Positions 62,613-64,000 of a stretch of DNA of 64,000 nucleotides are shown here, in pieces. Source of the stretch: Bolinopsis microptera (taxonomy: Eukaryota > Ctenophora > Tentaculata > Lobata > Bolinopsidae); the NCBI RefSeq assembly GCF_026151205.1, contig NC_087073.1:15023837-15087836 (forward strand), given 5' to 3'. Position numbers and translations under genes: made by a program. Positions within the stretch are counted from its first letter, which is position 1. Every line of letters begins with the position of its first letter. The notes under the pieces were generated by a model. It ran no database searches. It was not told where the DNA came from and saw only the letters and a program-made list of their open reading frames with translations.

Positions 62613-63832
62613 CCAAATTGTTTAGTCAATATTTAGTTTTAGTTACAGTTTGCACGTAAATTAAAATTTGCATTATAAATTGTTTCAGTTTATTTCGTGG
62701 TTCGTATAGATTCTCACAGTACATTTTAGTTTGGGTTGTAGGTAAAGTTTATAACGCTAGAAGTTGGAAGTAGTATTAAGCTTTTGATGGACTTTTGATA
62801 TAATATTTTGTTAATTGAAAAAAATGAAATGCGTTATGGCAAAAGATTTCATGCGTAACTGAGATAATGCTATATTGTTAGTTTATTACCTTTTGCCCGC
62901 TCGAGGCTCCCCAAATATCGCATTCGTTACTTTGACCAACCACCAAATAATAACTATAAGCTGTAAGATAGCACTTTTCGGTCAGTGATCCCAATCAACA
63001 ATAAAAGTAGCCCTCATATATATAATAATCGGGCCATAGTTTCAGCCCAATATTGCAGTGTATAAGACATGTACCGTTAGGAAGGTTAAAGCAGTTTGTA
63101 GCTGTCATATCAGTATTTGAAGCGAACAGACTGTATTCTCTGAATATTATAGTGACCTGCTATTTACCGGGATTGCTATGCGCTAGCAGTATAGCACTCT
63201 TGATATGAAGGACAGAATTATCTTTTATGCCAAGGATTTAGTACAGTTTAAAGTGCGTCCAGCACTAGCAGACTGGGTGATCGCTTTTGTACTGGCCAAC
63301 TGTTCCACCACTTCAATTATTTAAGGTACCAAGTTGCTTGGTAAACAGTTAAGCATCTCTAAACCGTCGTGAACAGTGAGTACCATGTTAATGAGCATAC
63401 TAGTTTATAATTATACTGTTTTAATGAGGACATACCATTAGTTTATCATATTAAGATTTGTTCCTCGTCAAAATTCCAATGTCATGACCCAAAACTAGCC
63501 AATGTCTTACTCTTACTACATCATAATTTGTGTTAGTGGTTAGATTTAAGCAGGTCGCCCTGCCCTCTACCCTCTGCCAAAACCGGCCAGTTTGCCTCAA
63601 CTTTTGAGCAAAAATATCTCAACTCGTTGAAGTTTTCATGTTTTCCTTTGCAGAAGGCAAAAATATCGTAGGGAATAAGTATAGTAATTGGGTTTAAATA
63701 TATAAGGTGGGCAAACGGGCTCTTACTATTTCGCTCGCCCAAAAATTTCGGCTCTTACTAATTCGCTCGCCCAAAAATTTCACGTGACTTTGGTTTTTAT
63801 GGTTTTGCAGCCGTACAAAACGGTTTTTACAT

Positions 63833-63916
63833 AAACCCTAATCCCAACCCTAACCCTAACCATAACCCCGAAGCTATACATAACCCTTACTTATACTACA
63901 ACCCTAACCCTAACCA
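63833..63916. repeat. Interstitial telomere-like (CCCTAA)n tracts
   Basis: AACCCTAA-type units at about 63833-63868 and 63899-63916, some diverged. They are flanked by CACGTGAC (63781 and 63961) each followed by AAACGGTTTTT-like text, and preceded by a tandem of CGGCTCTTACTAATTCGCTC-type units (about 63715-63780). Confidence 0.8.
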
Positions 63917-64000
63917 GTAACCCGAGCCCTAAACAATCGAATTCATGTTTTACTAGCCTGTCACGTGACCAAAACGGTTTTTTGCCCATAACTATCCAGG

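Overview
The window is animal nuclear DNA. Genes are split by many short GT-AG introns, intergenic and intronic DNA is AT-rich, (CCCTAA)n telomere-like tracts occur near the right edge, and the proteins are conserved animal families (DPP8/9, PRPF6, NMNAT, Slingshot). Simple secreted proteins, the CSG/CGF-type domain and the dense fold-back and MITE content suggest an early-branching invertebrate, perhaps a cnidarian. That placement is inference and was not tested.

Layout: (1) 77-6340, + strand: all but the N-terminus of a DPP8/9-like serine peptidase (13 exons), with a small secreted-protein gene nested antisense in its third intron. (2) 7580-17784, +: a complete PRPF6 (14 exons, 931 aa) whose fifth intron carries a 5.06-kb element with perfect 196-bp inverted ends. 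(3) 18509-21401, +: NMNAT (6 exons, 222 aa) with a 1-kb fold-back element in an intron. (4) 21.4-24 kb: repeat-rich spacer. (5) 24020-25611, +: a divergent seven-helix receptor-like protein. (6) 27530-58749, - strand: one Slingshot cofilin phosphatase gene of about 31 kb. (7) 58.8-64 kb: spacer with the same repeat family as region 4, plus telomere-like repeats.

The Slingshot gene is the main structure. Fifteen exons were traced by splice sites, phase and homology, with two alternative 3' terminal exons that are both in phase. Its introns hold three genes on the opposite strand (a VWC-like secreted protein, a LamG/pentraxin-like protein, a Cys-rich secreted protein), a Penelope-like retroelement with GIY-YIG endonuclease, a 5'-truncated non-LTR retroelement, and at least seven non-autonomous inverted-repeat elements. 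One locus is a three-layer nest of elements with readable target duplications. The 5' leader has a uORF whose stop overlaps the main start.

The housekeeping genes (protein turnover, splicing, NAD synthesis, actin control) show no operon-like link. Most unusual content is in the introns: palindromic elements with G/C-homopolymer ends, nested genes, and one 22-nt GT...AG insertion in a coding exon. About 11.65-12.15 kb appears to be corrupted consensus and should not be trusted.
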